Source: Kaistella carnis (GTDB taxonomy: Bacteria; Bacteroidota; Bacteroidia; Flavobacteriales; Weeksellaceae). Taken from it: DNA of 64,000 nucleotides. Positions 1 through 8,622 of this stretch are shown one piece after another. The notes beneath the pieces are model-generated. The model saw only the letters and a list, made by a program, of their open reading frames with translations, did no database searches and was not told the DNA's origin. Every line of letters starts with the position of its first letter. Positions within the stretch are counted from its first letter, which is position 1. The translations under genes were made by a program, and so were the position numbers. The DNA lies in contig NZ_CP034159.1 of assembly GCF_003860585.1 (NCBI RefSeq), forward strand, positions 186,001-250,000. The letters are read 5' to 3'.

Positions 1-1256
1 TATTTCCCTCTCGAAAAATTACTCTTATTGTTAGGCTTCTTACTATGACTGTTGCTTGCATTCCCTTGGCCTTGCGGTCTTGGTCTGAAAGGTTTGTTAT
101 TAGAATCTCTTTTCTCAGCTACTAAATTATCTGTATGGAAAGGATGATCTCTTTCAACCGGAATTTTCTTACCGATCAATTTCTCTGTATTCTTCAGATT
201 CAATAAATCTAAACCATCAACGAAAGAGATTGAACTTCCTTCTGCGCCAGCTCTTCCTGTTCTACCAATACGGTGAACGTAAGTTTCAGACACATCAGAC
301 AATTCGAAATTCACGACGTATTTCAGTTCGTCAATATCAATTCCTCTAGCTGCAATATCAGTTGCAACCAAGATTCTGGTTTTCCCGGATTTAAAGTTGG
401 AAAGTGCATTCTGTCTTGCATTCTGAGACTTATTTCCGTGAATGGCTTCGGCAGAAATTTTATGACTCTGTAATTTTCGTGCAATTTTATCAGCACCATG
501 TTTTGTACGGGAAAATACCAATACAGATTCTTTGATGTCTTTTTGTAAAATATGCGTCAAAAGATCAAGTTTATCGTTTTTATCTACAAAATAAACTTTT
601 TGCTGAATGGTGTCTGCAGTTGCAGAAACCGGTGCTACTTCAATTTTTACAGGATTTGTAAGCATTGAATTTGCCAGTTTGTTAATTTCTTCCGGGAATG
701 TTGCCGAGAAGAAAAGGGTTTGTCTTTTGGGTGGCAGTAATTTGATGATTCTTTTCACATCGTGTACAAATCCCATATCGAGCATTCTGTCGGCTTCATC
801 TAAAACGAAAACTTCCAGATCTTTGAGGGAAATAATTCCTTGAGAAATAAAATCCAGCAATCTTCCCGGAGTCGCTACCAAGATATCAACACCTCTTTTT
901 AGCGCGGTTTCTTGGGAACCTTGTTTTACACCACCGAAAACAACGAGATTTCTTAATCTTAAGTGTCTTCCGTAGGATTTAAAACTTTCATCAATCTGAA
1001 TGGCCAATTCTCGTGTTGGCGTAAGAATCAAAACCTTGATGTTATTGTTTTTTTGGCTTTTAGTGGCTAAATTTTGTAAAATAGGAATCGCAAATGCTGC
1101 GGTTTTTCCTGTTCCTGTTTGTGCAGTTCCCAATAAATCTCTGCCCTGTAATATGTGCGGGATCGATTTTTCCTGAATAGGGGTTGGTTGGGTGTAACCC
1201 TCTTCCTTTAGCGCTTTTGCGATAGGATCAATTAGTTGTAGGTCGGTAAAATTCAA
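1..1256 (-). CDS. DEAD-box ATP-dependent RNA helicase (RhlE-like), 3'-truncated by window edge
   Basis: ATP-dependent RNA helicase that unwinds short RNA duplexes, probably in ribosome assembly or RNA turnover in the cytoplasm. About 418 codons are visible. The Q-motif region (PTPIQEKSIP) comes first, then Walker A (AQTGTGKT), the VLDEADRMLDMGF box, a SAT motif, and in the second RecA domain HRIGRTGRAG. A basic, Asn/Arg/Lys-rich tail then runs off at base 1 with no stop, as in RhlE-type proteins. No ATG or GTG fits the family N-terminus; a TTG at 1256-1254 begins a normal start (N-F-T-D-L) and an in-frame TAA lies six codons further upstream, so TTG is the likely start. The subfamily (RhlE versus CshA/DeaD) cannot be fixed without the missing C-terminus. 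Confidence 0.93.
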   Translation of the reverse strand, partial: MNFTDLQLIDPIAKALKEEGYTQPTPIQEKSIPHILQGRDLLGTAQTGTGKTAAFAIPILQNLATKSQKNNNIKVLILTPTRELAIQIDESFKSYGRHLRLRNLVVFGGVKQGSQETALKRGVDILVATPGRLLDFISQGIISLKDLEVFVLDEADRMLDMGFVHDVKRIIKLLPPKRQTLFFSATFPEEINKLANSMLTNPVKIEVAPVSATADTIQQKVYFVDKNDKLDLLTHILQKDIKESVLVFSRTKHGADKIARKLQSHKISAEAIHGNKSQNARQNALSNFKSGKTRILVATDIAARGIDIDELKYVVNFELSDVSETYVHRIGRTGRAGAEGSSISFVDGLDLLNLKNTEKLIGKKIPVERDHPFHTDNLVAEKRDSNNKPFRPRPQGQGNASNSHSKKPNNKSNFSRGK

Positions 1257-1287
1257 ATGAAATGTTTTTAATTAAAATGAAACTCGT

Positions 1288-1378
1288 GTCATTCTTAATA
1301 TCATGAAACGAAGAAAATGAAGCATAAAAACTTTTTGAGTTTTCAAATCCGCAGGGAAGCGGTTTCATCTAGAATGAC
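1288..1378. repeat. Degenerate palindromic element (GTCATTCT ends)
   Basis: GTCATTCT (1288-1295) and AGAATGAC (1371-1378) are perfect inverted ends about 90 bp apart, with CGT just before and ACG just after. The interior includes GAAACGAAGAA. This layout fits short dispersed palindromic repeats of Bacteroidetes. It lies between the helicase and the lipoprotein gene's terminator, so it is part of the helicase leader. Confidence 0.45.
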
Positions 1379-1382
1379 TACG

Positions 1383-1415
1383 TCCATAAAAAATCCTTCC
1401 GCAAAGAAGGAATTT
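1383..1415 (-). terminator. Rho-independent terminator of the lipoprotein gene
   Basis: Read on the minus strand, a six-pair stem (TCCTTC/GAAGGA) with a six-base loop is followed by a run of T. It lies about 50 bp after the stop of the DUF6438-type lipoprotein and upstream of the helicase, so the helicase needs its own promoter. A TAnnTTTG box (TATCTTTG, 1430-1423) with a TTG 16 bp before it overlaps this stretch and may be that promoter. Confidence 0.55.
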
Positions 1416-1464
1416 AGTTTTGCAAAGATAGTTTATTTATTTTTAGCAAATAATAACCATCTTA

Positions 1465-1941
1465 TTATTTGATTTTTGTCCAGGTTTGATTGGTTTTTAA
1501 TGCATCAAAGAACTGATAAAGCTTTTGTAATTCCGGAGTTCCGTGTTTTCCGTAATCCTCAATTTTCTTTTCTTTTCCATCTTTATAGGTGATGTTTAAA
1601 TTAGATGTTGGTAAATCGCTTACGTTCCTATTTCCGTAATGATCTTTCATTTTCGACAATTTTAAATCGTTCAAAATGGAAATCAATTCATCGTATTTAT
1701 CGTTACCAATTTTCCCCGTAAATGTGCCTTCATCTTCTTGTGAATCAGTGTCGCGGGAAAAATTAAATCGCTTTGCTTCAAATACTGCCGTTTGATCTGA
1801 GCTTATTGTCATTTTGTAAATTGGACAAAAGCCAAAGCAGGCACCTGCTGAATATTCAATTTTAGAATATGGTGTGTCCATCTTATTTGTTGAACATGAG
1901 AACAGGAATAAAAGTGTAAAAAGGGTAAGTAAATATTTCAT
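1465..1941 (-). CDS. Small lipoprotein with a DUF6438-like domain
   Basis: Predicted outer- or periplasmic-facing lipoprotein of 158 residues, function unknown. The N-terminus is a lipoprotein signal (MKYLLTLFTLLFLFSC) with the lipidated Cys at residue 16. The mature part has the pattern IEYSAGACFGFCPIYKMTI, which I associate with the DUF6438 family of Bacteroidetes. An in-frame ATG nine codons upstream (1968) would put charged residues before the signal peptide, so the internal ATG at 1941 is chosen. It stands alone between two terminators. Naming the family is from memory; the lipoprotein signal is clear. Confidence 0.75.
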   Translation of the reverse strand: MKYLLTLFTLLFLFSCSTNKMDTPYSKIEYSAGACFGFCPIYKMTISSDQTAVFEAKRFNFSRDTDSQEDEGTFTGKIGNDKYDELISILNDLKLSKMKDHYGNRNVSDLPTSNLNITYKDGKEKKIEDYGKHGTPELQKLYQFFDALKTNQTWTKIK

Positions 1942-1977
1942 AAGGTGATTTTCTTTCCATTGTTTCAAGTATTATTC

Positions 1978-2013
1978 CAAAAAAAAATAGGTTTGGAAAA
2001 TCCAAACCTATTT
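1978..2013 (-). terminator. Strong terminator after obg
   Basis: On the minus strand a perfect 13-pair stem (around AATAGGTTTGGA) with a three-base loop is followed by an uninterrupted T run. It lies just after the obg stop codon and closes the hpt-adk-obg set. Confidence 0.85.
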
Positions 2014-2032
2014 CTATATAAATAATGATTAA

Positions 2033-3016
2033 TTATCCGTGTAATTTTTTCCAGATCGCATCTTTCAATTCCATCAAACCTTCCTGCGTTACTGCGGAAA
2101 AGAAAATGGGCTGTCTGTTCTCCGGGAACTCTTTACAAACTTCCGCTTTTAATTCATCATCCAGTAAATCTGCTTTAGAGACAGAAATGATGTAATCTTT
2201 ATCAACAAGTTCAGGATTATATTCTTTCAACTCATTCTCCAGGATTTTAAATTCTTGAAAATGATCTTCAGAATCCGCAGGAATTAAGAATAATAATATC
2301 GAGTTTCTTTCGATATGACGTAAAAATCGGTGTCCTAAACCTTTTCCTTCTGCCGCACCTTCGATAATTCCCGGGATATCGGCCATTACAAAAGATTTGT
2401 AATTACGGTAGTCGACGATTCCTAAGTTGGGCGTCAATGTCGTAAAGGCATAATCTGCAATCTTCGGTTTCGCAGCAGACACAGCCGCTAAAAGTGTAGA
2501 TTTTCCAGCATTTGGAAATCCTACTAAACCAACATCTGCCAATAATTTTAATTCAAAAGTAATATAGCCTTCTTCACCCGGCATTCCCGGTTGTGCGTAT
2601 CTTGGCGTTTGATTGGTAGAAGATTTAAAATGCTCATTTCCTTTTCCTCCTTTTCCACCGTGCATCAGGATAATTTCCTGACCGTGTTCTAAAATTTCAG
2701 CAACAACTTCTCCTTCTTCATTTTTAGCAATGGTTCCCAGGGGAACTTCAATATAAACATCTTCACCGTAAGCACCTGTTAACTGGTTTTTACTTCCGTT
2801 CTTACCGCGTTCTGCTTTTACGTGTCTGGTATATCTCAGTGGAAGCAAAGTCCACTCATGTGCATTTCCTTTTAAAATTACGTGACCACCACGGCCACCA
2901 TCTCCACCATCCGGACCTCCTTTCGGAACATATTTTTCACGGTTAAGGTGAGCGGATCCTCCACCACCATGACCACTTTTACAATGGATTTTTACGTAAT
3001 CTACGAAATTTGACAT
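2033..3016 (-). CDS. obg: GTPase Obg/CgtA
   Basis: Ribosome-associated GTPase needed for maturation of the large ribosomal subunit and linked to growth control. The 327-residue protein starts [10 protein letters not shown]. It has the glycine-rich Obg fold in the first 155 residues ([22 protein letters not shown]), then a G domain with G1 [10 protein letters not shown]3 DIPGII, G4 SKAD and G5 SAV. No C-terminal OCT domain is present, as is usual in Bacteroidetes. An upstream in-frame ATG at 3061 would add 15 residues encoded by a degraded repeat, so the ATG at 3016 is preferred. It is the last gene of hpt-adk-obg. Confidence 0.96.
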   Translation of the reverse strand: MSNFVDYVKIHCKSGHGGGGSAHLNREKYVPKGGPDGGDGGRGGHVILKGNAHEWTLLPLRYTRHVKAERGKNGSKNQLTGAYGEDVYIEVPLGTIAKNEEGEVVAEILEHGQEIILMHGGKGGKGNEHFKSSTNQTPRYAQPGMPGEEGYITFELKLLADVGLVGFPNAGKSTLLAAVSAAKPKIADYAFTTLTPNLGIVDYRNYKSFVMADIPGIIEGAAEGKGLGHRFLRHIERNSILLFLIPADSEDHFQEFKILENELKEYNPELVDKDYIISVSKADLLDDELKAEVCKEFPENRQPIFFSAVTQEGLMELKDAIWKKLHG

Positions 3017-3046
3017 ATTACCTTGATTGTTCAATGCTATAAAAAC

Positions 3047-3098
3047 AACGAAGCAACCCAATAGTTAAGATTGCTTGATCGCTGCGCTTGCAATGACG
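3047..3098. repeat. Degraded palindromic intergenic repeat (GCAATGACG type)
   Basis: Between adk and obg lies AACGAAGCAA... then AGATTGCTTG...GCGCTTGCAATGACG. The AAGCAA/TTGCTT arms and the terminal GCAATGACG match the form of short dispersed palindromes of Bacteroidetes that begin GTCATTGC and end GCAATGAC. The left end appears lost. The family assignment is from memory. Confidence 0.45.
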
Positions 3099-3102
3099 AT
3101 TT

Positions 3103-3681
3103 TTATTTTATTTTTTCTACTTCCGCAAAAAGTTTTTCTGAGATGTCTTCAATTGCACCAACTCCGTTCACTTCTACATATTTGCCCTGTTTTTTATAAA
3201 GCTCGGCAACTTCTGCAGTTTTTGCGTAATATTCTTTAATTCTATTGCTGATAATTTCTTTGTTAGAATCATCTGTCCGGCCACTGGTTTCACCTCTTTT
3301 TAATAGTCGCTCTACCAAAATTTCATCCTGCACTACCAGAGAAAGGCAAACATTAATTTCCGCGTTCAAAACCTCCTTTACAATTACTTCCAGAGCTTGC
3401 GTTTGATTCGCAGTTCTTGGGAAGCCATCGAAAATAAAGCCTTTCGCATCACATGGTTTTTTCAATTCATCCGTCAGCATGTCGATGGTTACCTGATCCG
3501 GAACGAGCTCGCCTTTGTCAATATAGGATTTTGCCAATTGACCCAAAGCAGTATCGTTTTTCATATTGTAACGAAACAGGTCGCCTGTGGAAATTTGTTT
3601 AAGATTGAATTTTTCAATTAAATTCTGTGCTTGTGTACCTTTTCCGCTTCCTGGAGGACCGAAGAGAACGATGTTTATCAT
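3103..3681 (-). CDS. adk: Adenylate kinase
   Basis: Interconverts ATP + AMP and 2 ADP in the cytoplasm, balancing adenine nucleotides. The 192-residue protein has the P-loop GPPGSGKGTQ near residue 8, the AMP-binding stretch STGDLFR, FDGFPRTANQ and the ERLLKRGETSGRTDD region. The LID is the short form without Cys zinc ligands, which explains why it is shorter than the 214-residue E. coli enzyme. It starts 16 bp after hpt stops, so the two are almost certainly co-transcribed. Together they provide purine salvage plus phosphorylation of the resulting nucleotides. Confidence 0.97.
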   Translation of the reverse strand: MINIVLFGPPGSGKGTQAQNLIEKFNLKQISTGDLFRYNMKNDTALGQLAKSYIDKGELVPDQVTIDMLTDELKKPCDAKGFIFDGFPRTANQTQALEVIVKEVLNAEINVCLSLVVQDEILVERLLKRGETSGRTDDSNKEIISNRIKEYYAKTAEVAELYKKQGKYVEVNGVGAIEDISEKLFAEVEKIK

Positions 3682-3697
3682 GTATATCAGATTTATT

Positions 3698-4255
3698 TTA
3701 ATGATTGATTCTTCCCTCAGACAATTGATAAAGATCCGGAAGGTTTCTTCCTAATTCATCATAATCCAGGCCGTAACCTAAGACAAATTTGTTGGGAATT
3801 TCTTTTGCAACGTAATCAATTTTGAATTCTTTTTTGTACACATCCGGCTTTAATAATAAAGATGCTACTTTTAAAGATTTTGGTCGTTGGGTATTTTTAA
3901 AATATTCAAAAAGACTTTCAATGGTGTTGCCGGTATCAATAATATCTTCCATTAAGATAATATGTCTGCCTTCCACTTCTTTTGTTAAGTCCATTTTTTT
4001 GTAGACAATTCCCGTAGATTGCAAACCACCCACATAGGAACTCATCTGAAGAAAAGCAATTTCGCAAGGACCCGGATAATGCTTAAGGAAATCAGCAAAA
4101 AACATAATTACACCGTTTAAAACTCCTATGAAAACTGGAGTTTCATCTTTATAATCCTCGTAAACTTTTAAGGCGAGATCTTTAATAAGGGTTTGAATTT
4201 CTTCGTTCTTAAGATAAGGAACGAACTCTTTATCGTGTATTTTAACTACTTCCAT
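3698..4255 (-). CDS. hpt: Hypoxanthine phosphoribosyltransferase
   Basis: Salvages hypoxanthine (and usually guanine) with PRPP to IMP or GMP. The 185-residue protein carries the PRPP-binding loop VEGRHIILMEDIIDTGNT, typical of type I phosphoribosyltransferases, and the C-terminal FVLGYGLDYDELGRNLPD segment of the hypoxanthine/guanine enzymes. It is first in hpt-adk-obg and divergent from purA (151 bp apart). A TAAATTTG box on the minus strand at 4279-4272 would place the transcript start about 10 nt before the ATG. Confidence 0.95.
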   Translation of the reverse strand: MEVVKIHDKEFVPYLKNEEIQTLIKDLALKVYEDYKDETPVFIGVLNGVIMFFADFLKHYPGPCEIAFLQMSSYVGGLQSTGIVYKKMDLTKEVEGRHIILMEDIIDTGNTIESLFEYFKNTQRPKSLKVASLLLKPDVYKKEFKIDYVAKEIPNKFVLGYGLDYDELGRNLPDLYQLSEGRINH

Positions 4256-4352
4256 ACGGTTTTCTAAAGTGCAAATTTACGGAAATTATTCGAAAGTGAA
4301 GTTGCCTAATTCAGACCCTATATAAAGGACGTAAATATTTTAGCCCTAAATT

Positions 4353-4383
4353 TTGTTCAAGATTATTATTAAAACTATTTTTG
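4353..4383 (+). promoter_or_regulatory. purA promoter, flavobacterial type
   Basis: TTG at 4353-4355, a 20-bp spacer, then TATTTTTG at 4376-4383, matching the Bacteroidetes sigma-A consensus. Predicted start is near 4389, giving a leader of about 20 nt before purA. The region is shared with the divergent hpt promoter. Confidence 0.65.
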
Positions 4384-4407
4384 TAGAAATCTAAAAAAAA
4401 GTAAATT

Positions 4408-5694
4408 ATGGCAACTTACGTTGTGGTTGGTCTTCAGTACGGTGACGAAGGCAAAGGGAAAATTACAGATGTACTTTCTGCAAAATCTGACTATGTAGTA
4501 CGTTTCCAAGGTGGTGATAACGCGGGTCATACAGTATATGTGGGGGATGAAAAATTCGTTTTACACTTGCTTCCATCGGGAGTTTTGCAATGTAAAGGAA
4601 AGTGTATCATTGCAAACGGAGTCGTAGTAAATCCAAAAGCATTTTTGAAAGAAATCGGTCAAATCGAAGAAAAAGGAATGCGTACCGATCACGTTTTTAT
4701 CAGCAGAAGAGCGCATGTCATTATGCCTTATCATATTTTGCTTGATACTTATCGGGAAGAAGAAGAAGGCGGAACCCAAATTGGAACCACTAAAAAAGGG
4801 ATTGGACCTTGTTATGAAGATAAGATCGCAAGAGTTGGAATTCGCATGGTGGATTTGCTGAATCCGGAAGTATTAGCAGAAAAAATCAAGAAGAATCTTA
4901 AAACTAAAAATTCACTTTTCGAAAAGTATTTTGAGAAACCGAAATTAGACTTTGATGAAATTTATAATGAATTTCTAGCTCTGGGCGAAACATTGAAAGA
5001 TCGAATTGTTGATACCGAAGTAGAATTAAATGAAGCAATTCATGACGGTAAAAATATCTTGTTTGAAGGTGCTCAGGCCGCAATGTTAGATATTGATTTC
5101 GGAACCTATCCATATGTAACTTCTTCTTCGCCAACAACGGGCGGTGTTTGTTCCGGAGCCGGAGTTCCACCAACAAGTCTGCAGAATTTGATCGGAGTGG
5201 CAAAAGCATACACAACCAGAGTTGGAAATGGTCCTTTTCCTACAGAACTAAACGACGAGATTGGAGCTGAGATGCGAAAAGTGGGTCATGAATTCGGTGC
5301 AACAACGGGAAGACCACGAAGATGTGGGTGGCTCGATTTGGTTTCGCTAAAACATGCAACCATGATCAATGGAATCAATAATTTGGTGATTACAAAACTG
5401 GATGTGCTTTCCGGGATTTCTACTTTGAAAATTGCGACGAAATATAAAACAGAAGACGGTAAAATAATCGATTACTTCACTTCATCAACTACAAAACTAT
5501 ACAACTATGAACCGATTTATGAGGAGTTGCAAGGTTGGACAGAAGATATCACGCATGCAAGAACCTACGATGAACTTCCGGAAAATGCTAAGAAATACAT
5601 CGAGTTTATTGAGAACCATTTAGGAATTAATGTTTACCTGGTTTCTGTAGGACCGGAAAGAAGTCAAAATATTATCCGAAAAGAATTATTTTAA
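4408..5694 (+). CDS. purA: Adenylosuccinate synthetase
   Basis: Catalyses IMP + aspartate + GTP to adenylosuccinate, the first committed step from IMP to AMP. The 428-residue protein has the diagnostic N-terminal loop VVGLQYGDEGKGKITD with the catalytic Asp, then GGDNAGHTV, GTTKKGIGPCYEDK, the mid-protein FEGAQAAMLDIDFGTYPYVTSSSPT signature and the C-terminal TTGRPRRCGW Arg loop. Length is standard. It is a single gene with its own promoter and a hairpin terminator, opposite the hpt salvage operon. The partner enzyme purB lies near 42.9 kb. Confidence 0.98.
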   Translation: MATYVVVGLQYGDEGKGKITDVLSAKSDYVVRFQGGDNAGHTVYVGDEKFVLHLLPSGVLQCKGKCIIANGVVVNPKAFLKEIGQIEEKGMRTDHVFISRRAHVIMPYHILLDTYREEEEGGTQIGTTKKGIGPCYEDKIARVGIRMVDLLNPEVLAEKIKKNLKTKNSLFEKYFEKPKLDFDEIYNEFLALGETLKDRIVDTEVELNEAIHDGKNILFEGAQAAMLDIDFGTYPYVTSSSPTTGGVCSGAGVPPTSLQNLIGVAKAYTTRVGNGPFPTELNDEIGAEMRKVGHEFGATTGRPRRCGWLDLVSLKHATMINGINNLVITKLDVLSGISTLKIATKYKTEDGKIIDYFTSSTTKLYNYEPIYEELQGWTEDITHARTYDELPENAKKYIEFIENHLGINVYLVSVGPERSQNIIRKELF

Positions 5695-5726
5695 TATTTT
5701 ACAATAATTTTACGAAAATTATAAAT

Positions 5727-5760
5727 CAAAACCACGCTGAAAAGTGTGGTTTTTATATTT
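5727..5760 (+). terminator. Terminator after purA
   Basis: Stem AAAACCAC/GTGGTTTT with a roughly ten-base loop is followed by T-rich sequence about 33 bp after the purA stop. The rest of the gap to 5914 is AT-rich with no recognisable signal. Confidence 0.7.
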
Positions 5761-5913
5761 TTAGGTTGAAATTATTCTTATGCTATGTTTTGAATTGTTT
5801 TAGTTTTTAATTGATAATAAATTGGTTTAGAATTTGATAATTGTTTAATAATATTTAACTAAAGCTAATAATCATTGAATTTTAAAAACAACCAATTAAA
5901 ATAATTTAGTGAT

Positions 5914-6732
5914 ATGAAAAATTTACTCCAAAACAACGAATTTCAACTAGATGAAATCCTCTTCGAAAACAGAAACAAAAATTATGGTGCGTATGCATTA
6001 AGAAACAATGCAGATCATATTCTTACAAAATCGATGTTTCTGGGAATTGGTGTTTTTGCAATGATTGCAATAACTCCTTTACTCATTAACGTCTTTAAAA
6101 GTACGGAACCAATTGTTACTGTACCGGAGCCACCGCCTTTTGTAATCACAGAGGTGAATGATCCGCCAGAAGTACCACCGGTAGTTCATGTAACGCCGCC
6201 GGCACAAACGAACGTAAATACAATTGATTCACGTTTAGTGACGCCAACAAGAAATGCAAAAGTAGAAACGGTAATGCCAAAACAATCGGATTATAAAGAT
6301 GCAGTAGTAGGAATAGAAAACGTGATTGGCGAACCACCAGTCATCACTTCAAATCCACCTGTTATAAATACTGTTCCTGGAAATAAAACAGAAATTGGTC
6401 CTCCTAAACCTGTTGACAACAGTCCGAAAACCCGTGTTGATATAGAAGCCAAATTTACGGGAGGAATTGACGCATTTAGAAACACAGTCGTCAATAAATT
6501 TGATACTTCTGTCATGGATGGAACTTCTGAAACGGTGAGAACTACGATAACTTTTATTGTAGAGAAAGATGGAACAATTAGTGATGTTAAAGCTTCAGGA
6601 CCAAATTCTGATTTTAACCGTCAGGCTGAAAAAACAGTGAAAGCGGTGAAAGGAAAATGGATTCCGGCAAAATTAAATGGGGAGAACGTGAGAAGCTATT
6701 TTAAATTTCCCATTACCATGCAGTTTGAGTAA
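5914..6732 (+). CDS. TonB-family energy transducer
   Basis: Inner-membrane protein that would carry proton-motive energy from an ExbB/ExbD complex across the periplasm to outer-membrane receptors. The 272-residue protein has a cytoplasmic N-terminus with the ENRNKNYGAYALR motif common in Bacteroidetes TonB proteins, one membrane helix at about residues 38-60, and a long Pro/Val-rich periplasmic spacer. The C-terminal TonB domain (from about residue 185) ends in YFKFPITMQFE. No exbB or exbD is in the window, so the partner proteins are encoded elsewhere. Which receptor it serves cannot be told. Confidence 0.9.
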   Translation: MKNLLQNNEFQLDEILFENRNKNYGAYALRNNADHILTKSMFLGIGVFAMIAITPLLINVFKSTEPIVTVPEPPPFVITEVNDPPEVPPVVHVTPPAQTNVNTIDSRLVTPTRNAKVETVMPKQSDYKDAVVGIENVIGEPPVITSNPPVINTVPGNKTEIGPPKPVDNSPKTRVDIEAKFTGGIDAFRNTVVNKFDTSVMDGTSETVRTTITFIVEKDGTISDVKASGPNSDFNRQAEKTVKAVKGKWIPAKLNGENVRSYFKFPITMQFE

Positions 6733-6855
6733 ATAAATGTTCAATTCAGTAAATAAAGAGTTATCCACAAAATATATTGTTTTGTGGATAATTTTTTTTA
6801 TTTCCAATCCTTTGTTTTATAATACTTTAACTTTATTTAAAGGTTTCGGAATCGT

Positions 6856-6883
6856 TTGAAAATGATAAAAAAGTGTATTTTTG
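6856..6883 (+). promoter_or_regulatory. parA promoter
   Basis: TTG at 6856-6858, a 17-bp spacer and TATTTTTG at 6876-6883. Predicted start near 6889 lies after the upstream in-frame GTG at 6873 and before the ATG at 6903, which supports the later start for parA. Confidence 0.65.
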
Positions 6884-6902
6884 GAGATTAAATTTTTATA
6901 CC

Positions 6903-7676
6903 ATGGCGAAAATTATAGGAGTTGCAAATCAGAAAGGTGGGGTAGGTAAAACAACCACCGCAGTTAATCTGGCAGCAGCATTAGGGGTTTTAGAGAAAAA
7001 AATTCTCTTGATCGATGCTGATCCTCAGGCAAATGCAACTTCGGGTTTGGGTATTGAAGACGCTACTTTTTCTACTTATCACTTGTTGGAACACAGTGTT
7101 GAAGTAGAAAAATGTATACAGAAAACAGCTTCTCCAAACCTGGATATTATTCCGTCACATATTGATTTGGTGGCGGCAGAAATTGAATTGGTAGATCGCG
7201 AGAATCGTGAATATATGCTTAAAAAGGCTTTGGAAACCATCAAAAATGACTACGATTACATCATTATTGACTGTGCGCCAAGTTTAGGTTTGATCACGGT
7301 AAATGCCTTAACTGCCTCAGATTCTGTCATCATTCCCATTCAGTGTGAATATTTTGCCTTGGAAGGTTTAGGTAAATTATTGAACACCATTAAAAACGTT
7401 CAGAAAATTCATAACCCTGATTTAGATATCGAAGGTTTGCTTTTAACCATGTTTGATTCTCGTTTGCGGCTTTCAAATCAAGTGGTAGAAGAAGTTCATC
7501 TTCATTTTCCGGAAATGGTTTTCGAAACAATTATCAGTCGAAATGTGCGTTTAAGTGAAGCTCCAAGTTTTGGAGAGAGCATTTTAAATTATGATGCGGA
7601 AAGTAAAGGTGCCATTCAGTATCTGCAATTGGCAGAAGAGGTTTTATTAAAAAATGAAAACCTTATTAATAATTAA
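6903..7676 (+). CDS. parA: Chromosome-partitioning ATPase ParA (Soj)
   Basis: DNA-binding P-loop ATPase that segregates the replication-origin region together with ParB. The 257-residue protein opens MAKIIGVANQKGGVGKTTT, a deviant Walker A with the signature Lys, followed by DADPQANAT, a Walker B DYIIIDCAPSLG, and ALEGLGKLL typical of chromosomal Soj proteins. An upstream GTG at 6873 lies inside the promoter -7 region and is rejected. parB follows 58 bp later, then a DUF5683 gene overlapping parB by four bases and dapB. Confidence 0.96.
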   Translation: MAKIIGVANQKGGVGKTTTAVNLAAALGVLEKKILLIDADPQANATSGLGIEDATFSTYHLLEHSVEVEKCIQKTASPNLDIIPSHIDLVAAEIELVDRENREYMLKKALETIKNDYDYIIIDCAPSLGLITVNALTASDSVIIPIQCEYFALEGLGKLLNTIKNVQKIHNPDLDIEGLLLTMFDSRLRLSNQVVEEVHLHFPEMVFETIISRNVRLSEAPSFGESILNYDAESKGAIQYLQLAEEVLLKNENLINN

Positions 7677-7734
7677 GAAAAATTTGAGGAGCTTGATACA
7701 TTTAAGCACCTGAAATCAACAAAATATTTTTAGA

Positions 7735-8622
7735 ATGAAGGATAAGAAAAGAGCAATGGGTCGCGGTTTAGGCGCAATTTTGAGTGCAGAATCCAAAGCG
7801 TCGGTCAACTCAGCTACAGATGAAGGAGCAGACAAATTTGTGGGTAATATTATGGAAGTCGCGATTGAAGATATCGAAGCGAATGCCTCCCAACCCAGAA
7901 CCTACTTTGATGAAAAAGCGCTGAATGATTTAGCACAGTCAATCCGAAATTTAGGCGTGATTCAGCCAATTACTTTACGAAAAGACGGAAGTAAATTCGA
8001 AATTATTTCCGGTGAACGTCGTTTTAGAGCCAGTAAAATTGCAGGATTGAAAAGTATTCCTGCCTACATACGTTTGGTTAATGATCAGGAATTGCTGGAA
8101 ATGGCTTTGGTTGAAAATATCCAGAGAGAAGATTTAGATGCAATCGAAATTGCTTTAACTTACCAAAGATTATTGGAGGAAATTGGCATGACTCAGGAAA
8201 ATTTAAGTCAACGCGTCGGGAAGGAAAGAAGTACCATTACCAATTCCATCCGTTTGCTGCGCTTAAGTCCCGATATTCAGAATGCTATTCGAAGTGGCGA
8301 AATTTCTGCCGGTCATGGCCGTGCCATCATCAGTGTCGAAGATCCTGAAAAACAACAGGAATTCTTTAATAAAATAGTTAAAGAAAATCTAAGTGTTCGT
8401 CAGGCAGAACAAGAAGCCAGTTTGATGAAGGAGCCGAAAGTTTCACTTAAAAAAACTCCTGCTGCAAAACCTAATCATTATAAAAAGTTCGAGAAAAATT
8501 TAGCGGATATTTTAGACGTAAAGGTTGAAATAAAAACCGCGGCCAATGGCAAGAAAGGGAAAATAGTGCTCGATTTTAAGAATGAAGAAGAGCTGGATCA
8601 AATTCTTTCACATTTTAGATGA
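7735..8622 (+). CDS. parB: Chromosome-partitioning protein ParB (Spo0J)
   Basis: Centromere-binding protein that loads on parS sites, spreads as a CTP-dependent clamp and stimulates ParA. The 295-residue protein starts with the GRGLGAIL motif, which in this family contacts ParA. The ParB/Srx domain includes NASQPRTYF and the CTP-binding ISGERRFRAS box at about residues 91-100. A helix-turn-helix region follows (MTQENLSQRVGKERSTITNSIRLLRL), and the C-terminal dimer domain ends the protein. No parS-like palindrome was seen by eye in the window. Confidence 0.96.
   Translation: MKDKKRAMGRGLGAILSAESKASVNSATDEGADKFVGNIMEVAIEDIEANASQPRTYFDEKALNDLAQSIRNLGVIQPITLRKDGSKFEIISGERRFRASKIAGLKSIPAYIRLVNDQELLEMALVENIQREDLDAIEIALTYQRLLEEIGMTQENLSQRVGKERSTITNSIRLLRLSPDIQNAIRSGEISAGHGRAIISVEDPEKQQEFFNKIVKENLSVRQAEQEASLMKEPKVSLKKTPAAKPNHYKKFEKNLADILDVKVEIKTAANGKKGKIVLDFKNEEELDQILSHFR

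Noticed and set aside
273-843. Plus-strand reading frames inside the helicase gene
   Set aside because: They are antisense shadows of the RNA helicase; no family resemblance, and the minus frame is unambiguous.
3017-3061. Longer Obg start with 15 extra residues
   Set aside because: The extra residues do not match the family and are encoded partly by a degraded repeat; the ATG at 3016 gives the normal Obg start.
6873-6902. GTG start for parA at 6873
   Set aside because: It lies within or before the predicted -7 box; MAKIIGVANQ at 6903 is the family start.
7677-7734. parS site near parB
   Set aside because: No TGTTTCACGTGAAACA-like palindrome was found near parA/parB or elsewhere by eye.
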